The translations under genes were made by a program, and so were the position numbers. DNA of 64,000 nucleotides from Sphingobacterium spiritivorum ATCC 33861 (lineage in GTDB: Bacteria > Bacteroidota > Bacteroidia > Sphingobacteriales > Sphingobacteriaceae). Position 1 is the stretch's first letter, and every line of letters begins with the position of its first letter. The DNA lies in NCBI RefSeq assembly GCF_000143765.1, contig NZ_GL379774.1, positions 186,001 through 250,000 on the forward strand, read 5' to 3'. The notes under the pieces are model-generated. The model ran no database searches. It was not told where the DNA came from and saw only the letters and a program-made list of their open reading frames with translations. Positions 47,649 through 57,664 of the stretch are shown here, one piece after another.

Positions 47649-48122
47649 ATGATAGCACATACTTTTCACTATATCATTCAGACCCGTAAGCTATTTTTAG
47701 CCCTTATTGATTCACTGACTACCGAAGAATTAAATGTTATTCCTCAGGGATTCAATAATAATATCATCTGGAACTTTGGCCATATCGTAGTCAGTACACA
47801 ATCACTATGTTATGTCAGAACCGGGATACTGGCAGATGCTTCTTCGATCGCCTACAATGAGGATTACAAAAAAGATACAAAACCTACGCGTCCTGTATCC
47901 AAAGAAGAAATTGATGAATTAAAATTGTATGCTCTGGAAACCATTTCCAAACTGGAAAAAGATTACCATAACGGAGTATTTTCCAGCATACAACCTTTCT
48001 CCACAAGCACATATGGCACCGAAATGAGTACAATAGAAGAAGTACTGACGGTGACACTGGCACATGATAATCTTCATTATGGATATGCAATGGCTCAACG
48101 CCGGATGATCAAAAATAAGTAA
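47649..48122 (+). CDS. DinB-family four-helix-bundle protein, function unknown
   Basis: A 157-residue DinB/DfsB-superfamily protein. The metal-site histidines of the fold are all present: His45 in WNFGHIVVS, and His139 and His143 in HDNLHYGYAM. These often bind Ni or Zn, and some relatives are thiol transferases (bacillithiol or mycothiol). It sits in the middle of the branched-chain operon, 2 bp after ilvN and 35 bp before ilvC, so it is cotranscribed. Its link to branched-chain synthesis is unknown. Confidence 0.87.
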   Translation: MIAHTFHYIIQTRKLFLALIDSLTTEELNVIPQGFNNNIIWNFGHIVVSTQSLCYVRTGILADASSIAYNEDYKKDTKPTRPVSKEEIDELKLYALETISKLEKDYHNGVFSSIQPFSTSTYGTEMSTIEEVLTVTLAHDNLHYGYAMAQRRMIKNK

Positions 48123-48157
48123 ACAACCTAATAACAAAATATTAAAGAATTAAAACA

Positions 48158-49639
48158 ATGGCAAATTATTTCAACACATTACCACTTAGAGAACAATTGA
48201 ACCAATTGGGCGTAGCCGAATTCATGGACAGCACTGAATTCGCGGATGGTGTAGAAGCTTTAAAAGGTAAAAAATTGGTAATTGTGGGATGTGGTGCTCA
48301 AGGTTTAAACCAAGGGCTGAATCTGAGAGACAGCGGTTTAGATGTTTCTTACACCTTACGTAAAGAAGCAATTGAGCAAAAAAGAGACTCCTGGAAAAAT
48401 GCGACGGACAATAACTTCACCGTAGGTACTTACGAAGAACTGATCCCTACAGCAGATGTTGTCATTAACCTTACACCGGACAAGCAGCATACCTCTGTCA
48501 TCAATGCTGTAATGCCATTGATGAAACAAGGAGCAACATTATCTTATTCCCACGGTTTTAACATCGTAGAAGAAGGTATGCAGATCCGTAAAGACATCAC
48601 GGTTATCATGGTCGCGCCTAAATGTCCGGGCTCTGAAGTACGCGCTGAGTACCTGAGAGGATTTGGTGTTCCTACATTAATCGCTGTTCACCCGGAAAAT
48701 GATCCGCAGGGAAAAGGTCTGGCTGAAGCAAAAGCATACTGTGTAGGTACAGGAGGTCACCGTGCCGGAGTATTACGTTCTTCATTTGTGGCAGAAGTAA
48801 AATCTGACCTGATGGGTGAGCAAACTATTCTTTGTGGTTTGTTACAGACAGGTTCTATCCTTTCATTCGACAAAATGATCGAAAAAGGCATTGATGCAGG
48901 ATACGCATCCAAACTGGTACAATACGGAGTAGAAGTCATTACAGAAGCCTTAAAACAAGGTGGTGTAACAGCGATGATGGACAGATTGAGCAACGTTGCC
49001 AAGATCAAAGCATTTGATATCGCTGAAGAGTTAAAAACAATCATGCGTCCGTTGTTCCAGAAACATCAGGATGATATCATGTCCGGAGAATTCAGCCGTG
49101 TCATGATGGAAGACTGGGCTAACAATGATAAAAACTTATTAGGATGGAGAGCAGCAACAGGTGAAACAGCATTCGAAAAAACACCTGCTGGAGATGTCAA
49201 AATCGGAGAACAGGAGTACTTTGACAATGCTGTATTTATGGTGGCATACATCAAAGCAGGTGTTGAACTGGCCTTTGAAACAATGGTAGAAGCCGGAATC
49301 AAACCTGAATCCGCATATTACGAATCTTTACACGAGACGCCTTTGATCGCTAATACAATTGCACGTAAAAAATTATTCGAGATGAACAGAGTAATCTCTG
49401 ATACAGCAGAATATGGTTGTTATTTATTCGATCACGCTTGTAAACCTTTATTAGCTGATTTCATGAAGACAGTGAATACAGACATTATTGGCAAGAATTA
49501 CAACGAAGGTAAAGATGGTGCGGTAGACAACAGAGAGCTGATCGCGGTGAACGAAGCAATCCGTACGCACCCTGTAGAAATCGTCGGTGCAGAGCTAAGA
49601 AAAGCAATGACTGCGATGAAAGCAATTAAAACTGTTTAA
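48158..49639 (+). CDS. ilvC: Ketol-acid reductoisomerase, class II (long form)
   Basis: A 493-residue NADPH-dependent enzyme, the second common step of branched-chain synthesis. The Rossmann loop is [20 protein letters not shown] (about 43-62), then [20 protein letters not shown] and the KAPGxE-type [13 protein letters not shown]. The knotted catalytic domain is duplicated, giving about 490 residues instead of about 330, as in E. coli IlvC. Metal-binding acidic residues are in [12 protein letters not shown] and the second copy [19 protein letters not shown]. Confidence 0.96.
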   Translation: MANYFNTLPLREQLNQLGVAEFMDSTEFADGVEALKGKKLVIVGCGAQGLNQGLNLRDSGLDVSYTLRKEAIEQKRDSWKNATDNNFTVGTYEELIPTADVVINLTPDKQHTSVINAVMPLMKQGATLSYSHGFNIVEEGMQIRKDITVIMVAPKCPGSEVRAEYLRGFGVPTLIAVHPENDPQGKGLAEAKAYCVGTGGHRAGVLRSSFVAEVKSDLMGEQTILCGLLQTGSILSFDKMIEKGIDAGYASKLVQYGVEVITEALKQGGVTAMMDRLSNVAKIKAFDIAEELKTIMRPLFQKHQDDIMSGEFSRVMMEDWANNDKNLLGWRAATGETAFEKTPAGDVKIGEQEYFDNAVFMVAYIKAGVELAFETMVEAGIKPESAYYESLHETPLIANTIARKKLFEMNRVISDTAEYGCYLFDHACKPLLADFMKTVNTDIIGKNYNEGKDGAVDNRELIAVNEAIRTHPVEIVGAELRKAMTAMKAIKTV

Positions 49640-49661
49640 ATTTTTGTAATTTAGACTATTA

Positions 49662-49703
49662 AATAAGGGGTGAAATTACAAAATTCGGATTTCACCCCTT
49701 ATT
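49662..49703 (+). other. Strong hairpin between ilvC and leuC
   Basis: AATAAGGGGTGAAAT (49662-49676) and its exact complement (49689-49703) form a 15-bp stem with a 12-nt loop. No T run follows, so it is not a standard terminator. It may be a processing or stability site that separates the ilv and leu halves of the message, or a weak attenuator. Confidence 0.6.
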
Positions 49704-49733
49704 AAATTGATAAAATTAAAGAGAGAACGAGAA

Positions 49734-51131
49734 ATGTCAAAAACATTAGTAGAAAAGATTTGGGACGCACATGTCGTCAAGCGTGAAGAAGGATTTCCGG
49801 ATATTCTATACATAGATACCCATTTAATCCATGAGGTTACCTCTCCTCAGGCTTTCGACGGCTTACGCAAAAGAGGTATTCCCGTCTTTAGGCCACAACA
49901 AACGGTAGCTACTGCCGACCACAATGTCCCTACACTCAATCAACATCTGCCTATACAGGAAGAATTATCTCGCTATCAGGTAGATATGTTATCCAAAAAT
50001 TGTGCAGAATTTGGAATACAGCTTTACGGACTGGGACACCCTTTCCAGGGAATCGTCCATGTGATCGGACCGGAACTCGGTATTACACTTCCGGGCAAGA
50101 CAATGGTTTGTGGAGATAGTCACACCTCGACACACGGAGCTTTCGGAGCGATTGCATTTGGTATAGGAACTTCTCAGGTCGAGCAGGTATTTGCAACACA
50201 GTGTCTGTTACAGCAAAAACCTAAAACGATGAAAATCGAGGTGAACGGAACTTTGCAAAACGGAGTGGGTGCAAAAGATATCATCCTGTACATCATTTCC
50301 AAGATCTCTGCTGCAGGTGGAACAGGTTACTTTATCGAGTATGCCGGTTCTGCAATCCGTGCATTAAGCATGGAAGCACGCATGACCATCTGTAACATGA
50401 GTATAGAAATGGGAGCACGTGGCGGACTTATCGCGCCAGACCAGACTACTTTTGATTATATTAAAGGTCGTGAATTTGCCCCTAAAGGAGAAGAATGGGA
50501 CAAATCATTAGCCTACTGGCAGACCTTATACAGCGATGAAGATGCACAGTTCGACAGCGTGTTGACCTTCAAAGCAGAAGATATTGCCCCTATGATTACC
50601 TATGGTACAAATCCGGGTATGGGTATGGGTATCCGCGAAAGCATTCCTCCTACTACAGCACAGCCGGAGACAGAACAGCCTTCGTACAAAAAAGCGCTGG
50701 AATATATGGGATTTGCAGATGATGCTCCGGTATTAGGCAAACCCGTAGACTATGTATTTATCGGAAGCTGTACCAATTCCCGTATAGAAGACTTGCGCGA
50801 AGTAGCGTCATTTGTAAAAGGAAAACAAAAAGCACAAGGTGTAGAAGTGTGGATCGTACCAGGCTCAAAACAAGTAGAAAAACAAGCCATCGAAGAAGGT
50901 TTGGATAAAATTTTTGAAGCTGCAGGTTTCCAGTTGCGTGAACCCGGATGCAGTGCCTGTCTGGGTATGAATGAAGATAAAATTCCTGCCGGAAAATACT
51001 GCGTATCTACCTCCAACCGTAATTTCGAAGGTCGTCAGGGACCTAATGCCCGCACCATGCTCGTATCCCCTCTTACAGCAGCAGCAGCAGCAGTAACAGG
51101 AAAAATAAGTGATGTCCGGGAATTAATTTAA
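49734..51131 (+). CDS. leuC: 3-isopropylmalate dehydratase large subunit
   Basis: About 465 residues from the ATG at 49734 ([20 protein letters not shown]), the family start; an ATG at 49707 would begin within a few bases of the hairpin and add nine lysine/arginine-rich residues. Aconitase-fold enzyme that isomerises 2-isopropylmalate to 3-isopropylmalate. The 4Fe-4S cluster ligands are in [14 protein letters not shown] (one Cys) and [11 protein letters not shown] (two Cys). [21 protein letters not shown] is also diagnostic. Confidence 0.96.
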   Translation: MSKTLVEKIWDAHVVKREEGFPDILYIDTHLIHEVTSPQAFDGLRKRGIPVFRPQQTVATADHNVPTLNQHLPIQEELSRYQVDMLSKNCAEFGIQLYGLGHPFQGIVHVIGPELGITLPGKTMVCGDSHTSTHGAFGAIAFGIGTSQVEQVFATQCLLQQKPKTMKIEVNGTLQNGVGAKDIILYIISKISAAGGTGYFIEYAGSAIRALSMEARMTICNMSIEMGARGGLIAPDQTTFDYIKGREFAPKGEEWDKSLAYWQTLYSDEDAQFDSVLTFKAEDIAPMITYGTNPGMGMGIRESIPPTTAQPETEQPSYKKALEYMGFADDAPVLGKPVDYVFIGSCTNSRIEDLREVASFVKGKQKAQGVEVWIVPGSKQVEKQAIEEGLDKIFEAAGFQLREPGCSACLGMNEDKIPAGKYCVSTSNRNFEGRQGPNARTMLVSPLTAAAAAVTGKISDVRELI

Positions 51132-51152
51132 GGCTGGAAAATTAAAAAACAG

Positions 51153-51737
51153 ATGAAAAAATTTGAAAAACTAAATTCAACGGTAGTTCCTCTGCCTATT
51201 GAAAATATCGATACAGACCAGATCATCCCTGCCCGTTTTTTGAAAGCAACGACCAGAGAAGGATTTGGAAACAACCTATTCCGCGACTGGAGATTCGACA
51301 GCAATAATCAGCCAAAAGCAGATTTTGTGATGAACAATCCGACTTATAAAGGAAAAATATTAGTTGCAGGCAAAAACTTCGGATGCGGTTCCAGCCGTGA
51401 ACACGCAGCATGGGCTATACAAGATTATGGGTTTGATGTTGTCATCAGTTCATTCTTTGCTGATATCTTCAAGGGAAATGCGCTAAACAATGGTGTACTG
51501 CCGATTCAGGTATCCGATGAGTTTCTGGAAACAATTTTTGAAACAGTAACCAAAAATCCGGATACAGAAGTCATTGTAGATCTGGAAAATCAGACCGTCA
51601 CATTAGTAGAAAACGGAGCACAGACTTCTTTTGAAATTAATCCCTACAAAAAATCTTGTCTGATCAACGGTTACGATGATATTGACTTTATTCTTAACCA
51701 AAAAGAGTTGATCGAAAAATACGAATTATCAAAATAA
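51153..51737 (+). CDS. leuD: 3-isopropylmalate dehydratase small subunit
   Basis: A 194-residue swivel-domain subunit. It has [12 protein letters not shown] near residue 20 and the substrate loop [20 protein letters not shown] (about 73-92). It joins LeuC to form isopropylmalate isomerase. Its stop overlaps the start of the next gene by one base (TAATG). Confidence 0.96.
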   Translation: MKKFEKLNSTVVPLPIENIDTDQIIPARFLKATTREGFGNNLFRDWRFDSNNQPKADFVMNNPTYKGKILVAGKNFGCGSSREHAAWAIQDYGFDVVISSFFADIFKGNALNNGVLPIQVSDEFLETIFETVTKNPDTEVIVDLENQTVTLVENGAQTSFEINPYKKSCLINGYDDIDFILNQKELIEKYELSK

Positions 51738-53203
51738 TGATGTCAAATCCTGTCGTCCATATTGCCAATTTAACTGTCCAATACCCCAATCAATCGGTAT
51801 TGCAGAGTTTGAATTGGCAAATTGAACAGGGCGAAAATTGGTTAATAGGAGGTAAAAGCGGATCCGGTAAGACAACCTTAGCATTAGCTATTGCTGATCA
51901 GGTACAATTCAGCGGAAATGTCGACATTCATTTTGACAGTACCAGTCCCCTACCCTCAAAAACACTTTACGTCTCTAACTGGTACCAGTTTACCAATCTC
52001 GAAGGAGACCGTAATTTTTATTATCAGCAACGATATAACAAACATCAGGGCAACGATACACTGACCGTATATGCCGAATTTATGCATTACGGAAAACAGG
52101 AAAATCTGAATCCTGAAGACCTGGAGGTTTACCTCCGCAAATTTGGTTTTCAAAACCAGAAAAACACACAATTAATCGAATTATCCAGTGGAGAACACAA
52201 AAAACTCCAATTGATAAAAGCACTGTGGCTGCAACCGCAGATATTGATTATAGATCAGCCTTATACTGGTCTGGACAAACAGTCCCGTCATGAACTGAAT
52301 AATGTATTCAATCAGCTGGCTTCTGAGGGAGTTACACTAATTTTGATCTCAAACGATGAAGAACATCCGGACTGTATCAATCGTTTTGCTGAAATACAAG
52401 AAGGACAGCTAAACATACGAAACAGCGCTTCAGAAATCTCCAGAGAAGCTGAACGTATCAGCAAACCGCTGCCAGGATTTCTGCAACAACCACCTAAAGT
52501 CACATCAGACATTATGGTAAGCATGCACAATGTGACCATCCGGTACGATGAAAAAGAAGTTCTCAAAAATATTGATTGGGAAGTCCGCGCCGGAGAAAAA
52601 TGGCTGTTGCAGGGACATAACGGATCCGGAAAATCAACACTGCTCAGCCTGATCAATGGTGACCACCCGCAGGCTTATGCGAATGATATCACCCTCTTTG
52701 GTAAAAAAAGAGGTTCAGGTGAAAGCATCTGGGAAATTAAAGAACACTTAGGAATTATCTCTCCGGAGATGCACTGGTACTTTGACGCTACTGCAAAAGT
52801 ATGGCAGAGCATCGCATCCGGATTTTTCGATAGCGTAGGGTTATTTCGGGATCTGAGCTTTGAAAAACAAAGAAAAGTAGATGAGATATTGGCATTTTTT
52901 GATTTAAAAGAATACAAAAATCAGCTGCTGTCTACACTCCCTTTAGGCAAACAACGGTTAGTGCTGCTGGCACGAACCATTATCAAGAATCCCGAATTAC
53001 TGATTCTGGATGAACCTTGTCAGGGCCTGGATTACGAACAGACCAAGCAATTCAATGCAATTGTAGATGAACTCTGTTCACACGGCAATACTCTGATCTA
53101 TGTGGGGCATTTTGAGACACAACTGCCGTCCTGTATTGACAACAGAATAATTTTAGAAAACGGAAAAGTAAAAGCTGTAGAAACAGCATTAGAAAACGCA
53201 TAA
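51737..53203 (+). CDS. Soluble double ABC ATPase, ModF/PhrA-like, with one degenerate nucleotide site
   Basis: A 488-residue protein of two ABC ATPase domains and no membrane segments. Domain 1: Walker A GGKSGSGKTT (Lys45), signature LSSGE (149-153), Walker B IIDQP (Asp173, Gln174 where Glu is usual), and N206 where the switch His is expected. Domain 2: Walker A GHNGSGKST (293-301), signature LPLGK (401-405), Walker B ILDEP (Asp425, Glu426), switch His458. Domain 1's Walker site pairs with domain 2's degenerate signature, so one composite site looks inactive and one active. ModF of E. coli has similar layout, but its role is unclear. It is cotranscribed between leuD and leuB. Confidence 0.88.
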   Translation: MMSNPVVHIANLTVQYPNQSVLQSLNWQIEQGENWLIGGKSGSGKTTLALAIADQVQFSGNVDIHFDSTSPLPSKTLYVSNWYQFTNLEGDRNFYYQQRYNKHQGNDTLTVYAEFMHYGKQENLNPEDLEVYLRKFGFQNQKNTQLIELSSGEHKKLQLIKALWLQPQILIIDQPYTGLDKQSRHELNNVFNQLASEGVTLILISNDEEHPDCINRFAEIQEGQLNIRNSASEISREAERISKPLPGFLQQPPKVTSDIMVSMHNVTIRYDEKEVLKNIDWEVRAGEKWLLQGHNGSGKSTLLSLINGDHPQAYANDITLFGKKRGSGESIWEIKEHLGIISPEMHWYFDATAKVWQSIASGFFDSVGLFRDLSFEKQRKVDEILAFFDLKEYKNQLLSTLPLGKQRLVLLARTIIKNPELLILDEPCQGLDYEQTKQFNAIVDELCSHGNTLIYVGHFETQLPSCIDNRIILENGKVKAVETALENA

Positions 53204-53204
53204 C

Positions 53205-54278
53205 ATGAAAAAAAATATATTGATTATCCCTGGAGACGGGATTGGTCAGGAGGTTACGACCTGGGGTAAGAAAGCATTAGAGAAAGTTGCGACAAAGTAT
53301 GGACACGATTTCATCTTTGATGAAGCCATTATGGGACATACAGCAATTGAAGCAACAGGCGATCCGCTTCCGGCAGAAACACTGGAAAAGGCAAAATCCA
53401 GTGATGCTATTCTTTTCGGAGCCATCGGTCATGCTAAATACGATAATGATCCTTCAGCAAAAGTACGTCCGGAACAAGGCCTTTTAAAGATCCGGAAAGA
53501 ATTGGGCCTGTATGCCAATCTACGCCCTATTCTTCTGTTTGACGAACTATTAGACGCTTCCAGTCTGAAACCTGAAGTATTACGCGGAACAGATATTCTG
53601 TTTTTCAGAGAATTGACAGGAGATGTGTATTTTGGAGAGAAAAAAAGAAACGAAGACAATACATTCGCTTCCGATCTGATGAATTACCATCGCTACGAAG
53701 TAGAACGTATAGCACGTAAAGCGTACGAAGCAGCTCGTACCCGTAGCAAAAAGTTGTGTTCAGTAGATAAAGCCAACGTATTGGAAACCTCCCGCCTGTG
53801 GAGAGAAGTCGTACAGGAGCTGGCAAAAGAATATTCGGACGTAGAGACCGAGCATATGTTTATCGATAATGCAGCCATGCAACTTGTCAAAAATCCTAAA
53901 AAATTTGATGTTGTACTTACAGCTAATCTTTTCGGAGATATCCTGACAGATGAAGCTTCTCAAATCGCAGGATCAATGGGCATGCTGGCATCTGCTTCTG
54001 TAGGAGACGGTACAGGCTTCTTCGAACCTATACACGGCTCAGCGCACGACATTGCCGGACAAAACAAAGCGAATCCGCTTGCTTCTATTCTGTCTGCAGC
54101 ACTCATGCTAGACATCAGTTTTGGTCTTCATACAGAAGCGAAAGAGCTGACACAGGCTGTAGCTGACACCCTCAAAGCGGGATGGAGAACAGGAGATATT
54201 GCAAATGCTTCCACACCTGCAGAACAAGTGTTAGGCACAAAAGAAATGGGTGCCAGGGTATTAGAGTTTATTAAATAG
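53205..54278 (+). CDS. leuB: 3-isopropylmalate dehydrogenase
   Basis: A 357-residue NAD-dependent beta-decarboxylating dehydrogenase. It starts MKKNILIIPGDGIGQEVTTW and has LRPILLFDELLDASSLKP, DILFFRELTGDVYFGEKKRN (substrate loop), the catalytic Lys/Tyr region, and FEPIHGSAHDIAGQNKANPL (NAD binding). It oxidises and decarboxylates 3-isopropylmalate to 2-oxoisocaproate, the leucine precursor. It begins 1 bp after the ABC gene. Confidence 0.97.
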   Translation: MKKNILIIPGDGIGQEVTTWGKKALEKVATKYGHDFIFDEAIMGHTAIEATGDPLPAETLEKAKSSDAILFGAIGHAKYDNDPSAKVRPEQGLLKIRKELGLYANLRPILLFDELLDASSLKPEVLRGTDILFFRELTGDVYFGEKKRNEDNTFASDLMNYHRYEVERIARKAYEAARTRSKKLCSVDKANVLETSRLWREVVQELAKEYSDVETEHMFIDNAAMQLVKNPKKFDVVLTANLFGDILTDEASQIAGSMGMLASASVGDGTGFFEPIHGSAHDIAGQNKANPLASILSAALMLDISFGLHTEAKELTQAVADTLKAGWRTGDIANASTPAEQVLGTKEMGARVLEFIK

Positions 54279-54312
54279 AATTAATCAAGGTCAAACATAA
54301 AAACTTAAAAGT

Positions 54313-55479
54313 ATGTTACACGATCCAAATCACTTATACATTTTCGATACGACTCTTCGCGATGGCGAACAGGTACCGGGATGTCAGTTAACGACACCTG
54401 AAAAGATTGAAATTGCCAAAGATTTGGAAAAATTAGGCGTCGATGTTATCGAAGCCGGTTTTCCAGTATCCAGTCCCGGTGATTTTCAATCCGTAGTCGA
54501 GTTGTCAAAAGCGGTAAACGATGTCATTATATGTGCACTGACCCGTGCCAATAAAAATGATATCGATGTGGCTGCTGAAGCACTGAAATTTGCAAAAAGA
54601 CCCCGTATTCATACCGGTATCGGTTCATCAGATCTGCATATCCAATATAAATTCAACAGCACACGTGAAGAAATTCTGGAGCGTGCTGTGTCTGCAGTCA
54701 AACATGCCAAATCCTACGTAGAAGACGTAGAATTCTATGCAGAAGATGCAGGACGTGCAGACCTGGAATACCTTGCAAAAATGGTAGAAGCCGTGATTGC
54801 AGCAGGTGCTACAGTAGTTAATATTCCGGATACAAACGGATATTGCCTGCCCGATCAATATGGAGCCAAAATCAAATTCTTAAAAGAAAATGTAAAGAAT
54901 ATTGATCAGGCTATTATTTCTGCACATTGCCACAACGATTTAGGGCTCGCTACAGCCAATTCTATCGCAGCCGTACAAAATGGTGCCCGTCAGGTAGAAT
55001 GTACCATCAACGGTATAGGTGAACGTGCCGGAAATACTTCTCTGGAAGAGGTAGCCATGATACTGAAAGTACACAATCAGGTGTTTGGAGGCCTGACTTC
55101 CAACATCAATAGCCAGATGTTTACCTACATCAGCAGAAAGGTCAGTGAAATGATGAACATGCCTGTACAGCCAAATAAAGCTATCGTAGGGCGTAATGCA
55201 TTTGCACACAGTTCAGGTATTCACCAGGACGGATTCCTCAAACACAGAGAAACATATGAGATTATCCGTCCCGAAGATGTAGGCTTGTTAGAAGCAGACA
55301 TTATCCTCACGGCACGTTCAGGTCGTCACGCCTTGAAACACCATCTGGAACGCCTTGGTTATCAACTGGAAAAAGAAGAATTAGCACTTACTTACCAACG
55401 TTTCTTAGTACTGGCTGATGCAAAAAAAGACATTTGTGACGAAGATTTAGTCACCTTAGTCACTTCAAGACAAGGTTAA
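54313..55479 (+). CDS. leuA: 2-isopropylmalate synthase, short form without the C-terminal regulatory domain
   Basis: A 388-residue DRE-TIM metallolyase. It begins [20 protein letters not shown] (divalent-metal and acetyl-CoA site), then [20 protein letters not shown] and [17 protein letters not shown]. It condenses acetyl-CoA with 2-ketoisovalerate. The E. coli enzyme is about 523 residues with a C-terminal leucine-binding domain after about residue 390; this protein ends before it. It should therefore escape classic leucine feedback. Homocitrate or citramalate synthase is possible, but its neighbours leuC-leuD-leuB point to leucine. Confidence 0.93.
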   Translation: MLHDPNHLYIFDTTLRDGEQVPGCQLTTPEKIEIAKDLEKLGVDVIEAGFPVSSPGDFQSVVELSKAVNDVIICALTRANKNDIDVAAEALKFAKRPRIHTGIGSSDLHIQYKFNSTREEILERAVSAVKHAKSYVEDVEFYAEDAGRADLEYLAKMVEAVIAAGATVVNIPDTNGYCLPDQYGAKIKFLKENVKNIDQAIISAHCHNDLGLATANSIAAVQNGARQVECTINGIGERAGNTSLEEVAMILKVHNQVFGGLTSNINSQMFTYISRKVSEMMNMPVQPNKAIVGRNAFAHSSGIHQDGFLKHRETYEIIRPEDVGLLEADIILTARSGRHALKHHLERLGYQLEKEELALTYQRFLVLADAKKDICDEDLVTLVTSRQG

Positions 55480-55493
55480 AAGAGCATAATCGT

Positions 55494-55552
55494 CATTGTG
55501 CATTAGATCCGGTAATCCATTAAAGAACAGAAACCGGACAGCATGCACAATG
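55494..55552. repeat. Nested hairpin element between leuA and ilvA
   Basis: CATTGTGCAT (55494-55503) pairs with ATGCACAATG (55543-55552), and inside it TCCGG (55508-55512) pairs with CCGGA (55534-55538). No T run follows. It may be an RNA stability or processing structure, or the remains of a small repeat element. It overlaps the 5' ATG at 55543 that extends the ilvA frame. Confidence 0.5.
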
Positions 55553-55608
55553 GCGGTAATTTTACAGCCCTCAACCTTGACTTTTATTTTTCACTTTTCA
55601 CCTACAAA

Positions 55609-56862
55609 ATGAGTTTCGATCTATCAACCCTAAACATAAACTCAGAACAGACGTTAGAACAGATCAAAGATGTGGTTAACAGAACCCCATTGCAATACAA
55701 TCAACATCTTTCTGAGAAATATCAAGCCGAAGTCTATTTAAAACGTGAAGATCTCCAGATCGTCCGTTCCTACAAATTGCGTGGTGCTTACAATAAGATC
55801 GTCAACCTTTCGGAAGACGAAAGAAACCGCGGTGTCGTATGTGCAAGTGCCGGCAATCATGCACAAGGCGTCGCTTTCTCCTGTCGAAAACTCAATATCA
55901 AAGGCGTAATATTCATGCCCGGCCCAACTCCCAAGCAGAAAATATCACAAACTGAAATGTGGGGAAATGGCAATGTAGAGATCGTGTTGACGGGAGATAC
56001 CTTTGATGATTGTCAAAAATCAGCATTGACCTATGCAGAGGAACATGGCATGACCTTTATTCCGCCTTTTGATGATCTCAAGGTAATAGAAGGACAAGGT
56101 ACCGTAGCAGTAGAAGTGCTTCAGGATCTTCCGGATCTGGATGTTGTATTTATTCCTATAGGTGGAGGCGGGCTTGCAGCAGGTGTGAGCCACTACCTCA
56201 AAGGAAAGAACAATGCGATCAAATGCTTTGGGATTGAGCCTGAAGGAGCTCCTTCTATGCAAGCTGCATTAAGCGCCGGAGAGCCGGTGGAACTGGGGCA
56301 GATCAACAAATTCGTTGATGGAGCCGCAGTCAAAAAAATTGGAGCTACAACCTTCGAAATAGCCCGTCAGCTACTTGATCATACCCGCTCTATACCGGAA
56401 GGAAAAATCTGTACCTGTATACTTGAACTTTACAATAAAGACGCTATTGTAGTAGAACCAGCAGGAGCCCTTTCTGTGGCAGCATTAGAATTTCATAAAG
56501 AAGAAATAAAAGGCAAAAAAGTAGTCTGCATTATTTCAGGAGGGAATAATGATATTGACAGGATGAGTGAAATCAAAGAACTGTCCCTGCTCTATGAAGG
56601 ATACAAACACTACTTTATTGTCAGATTCCCCCAACGCCCCGGAGCATTGAAACTCTTCGTATCTGAAGTTTTAGGTCCGAAGGATGATATTACCCGTTTC
56701 GAGTTTATTAAGAAAACCGAACGCGAAAGGGGGCCTGCTCTGGTCGGTATAGAACTCAATAAGCCCGAAGATTATCAGTCGCTTATTGACCGGATGAAAG
56801 AATATAAGTTTGATGTTATAGAAGTCAATAAAGACCAGACATTATTCGAATATCTGGTCTGA
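55609..56862 (+). CDS. ilvA: Threonine ammonia-lyase (threonine dehydratase), biosynthetic
   Basis: About 417 residues from the ATG at 55609 (MSFDLSTLNINSEQTLEQIK); an ATG at 55543 would add 22 residues encoded by a hairpin region and is rejected. PLP lysine is Lys56 in SYKLRGAYN, and the phosphate loop is IPIGGGGLAAGVSHYL. The C terminus is one short ACT-like regulatory domain (HYFIVRFPQRPGALKLFVSE), as in the short threonine deaminase form, rather than two. It makes 2-oxobutanoate for isoleucine and is last in the operon, before a strong terminator. Confidence 0.95.
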   Translation: MSFDLSTLNINSEQTLEQIKDVVNRTPLQYNQHLSEKYQAEVYLKREDLQIVRSYKLRGAYNKIVNLSEDERNRGVVCASAGNHAQGVAFSCRKLNIKGVIFMPGPTPKQKISQTEMWGNGNVEIVLTGDTFDDCQKSALTYAEEHGMTFIPPFDDLKVIEGQGTVAVEVLQDLPDLDVVFIPIGGGGLAAGVSHYLKGKNNAIKCFGIEPEGAPSMQAALSAGEPVELGQINKFVDGAAVKKIGATTFEIARQLLDHTRSIPEGKICTCILELYNKDAIVVEPAGALSVAALEFHKEEIKGKKVVCIISGGNNDIDRMSEIKELSLLYEGYKHYFIVRFPQRPGALKLFVSEVLGPKDDITRFEFIKKTERERGPALVGIELNKPEDYQSLIDRMKEYKFDVIEVNKDQTLFEYLV

Positions 56863-56881
56863 ACAACGACAGACATTTCAC

Positions 56882-56932
56882 TAAATAAAACAAGGAAGCC
56901 CGGCAATATGCCGGGCTTCCTTGTTTTATTTA
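56882..56932 (+). terminator. Terminator of the branched-chain operon
   Basis: A perfect 24-bp stem, TAAATAAAACAAGGAAGCCC to GGCA (56882-56905), loop ATA, and its exact complement (56909-56932). The right arm supplies the T-rich tail. It lies 20 bp past the ilvA stop. Confidence 0.95.
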
Positions 56933-57088
56933 GCTTGTTATTTTTTGTACATAATTACATGCTGATACGCTGATTGAACAAAACTAAATATTACAGCATT
57001 ATGTCTCTTTTCGTATACAAAAATTTAATGCTCTGATCTTAAAAATATTTTCTTAACTTCAACCTATCAAACTGTATATTAGAACACT

Positions 57089-57607
57089 ATGAAAACACAA
57101 GCAATCTTATTATTCTTCGTATTACTCAGTGCGACAGCATTCGGGCAGACAGACAAGAGCAAACGTCCGAGTCCTCCGGACAGTGTCAGAATCACGACAG
57201 ACGACGGCGTTACAATAGCTGTTAATTACAGTCGGCCTTCGCTGAAAGGTCGTCAGATAGGTGTTGATGTAGCACCCATAGGCAAAGTATGGCGTACAGG
57301 AGCTAACGAAGCCACCACATTCGAAATCAATAAAGATGTATCCATAGAAGGCCAGGAACTTCCTGCCGGAAAATACAGTCTTTACAGCATTCCCGGAGAA
57401 CAACAGATCACACTGATCTTTAACAAAACCTGGAATCAGTGGGGTACTAAATATGAACAGAGCGAAGATGCGCTGCGCGTAGATGTGACGCCTACTGCAG
57501 CAGACACCGCACAGGAACAGTTTAAAATCAGCGCAGATAAATCCGGAAAAGTACAGTTAATCTGGGGCGAACATGCAGTTCCGTTTACGGTAAAAGCCGT
57601 CAAATAA
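57089..57607 (+). CDS. DUF2911 exported protein, function unknown
   Basis: A 172-residue protein with a signal peptide (MKTQAILLFFVLLSATAFGQ) and a mature DUF2911 beta domain: PSPPDSVRITTDDGVTIAVN, YSRPSLKGRQIGVDVAPIGK, VWRTGANEATTFEINKD, PAGKYSLYSIPGEQQITLIF. The family is common in Bacteroidota and its role is not known. No lipobox is seen, so it is probably periplasmic. It is monocistronic, bounded by the ilv terminator upstream and by its own terminator. Confidence 0.87.
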   Translation: MKTQAILLFFVLLSATAFGQTDKSKRPSPPDSVRITTDDGVTIAVNYSRPSLKGRQIGVDVAPIGKVWRTGANEATTFEINKDVSIEGQELPAGKYSLYSIPGEQQITLIFNKTWNQWGTKYEQSEDALRVDVTPTAADTAQEQFKISADKSGKVQLIWGEHAVPFTVKAVK

Positions 57608-57628
57608 TCTGACTTGCCTCATAAAAAT

Positions 57629-57664
57629 AACAGACAAAAAATCTTAATGGATTTTTTGTCTGTT
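57629..57664 (+). terminator. Terminator after the DUF2911 gene
   Basis: AACAGACAAAAAATC (57629-57643) and GATTTTTTGTCTGTT (57650-57664) form a 15-bp stem with a 6-nt loop, 22 bp past the stop. Confidence 0.88.
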
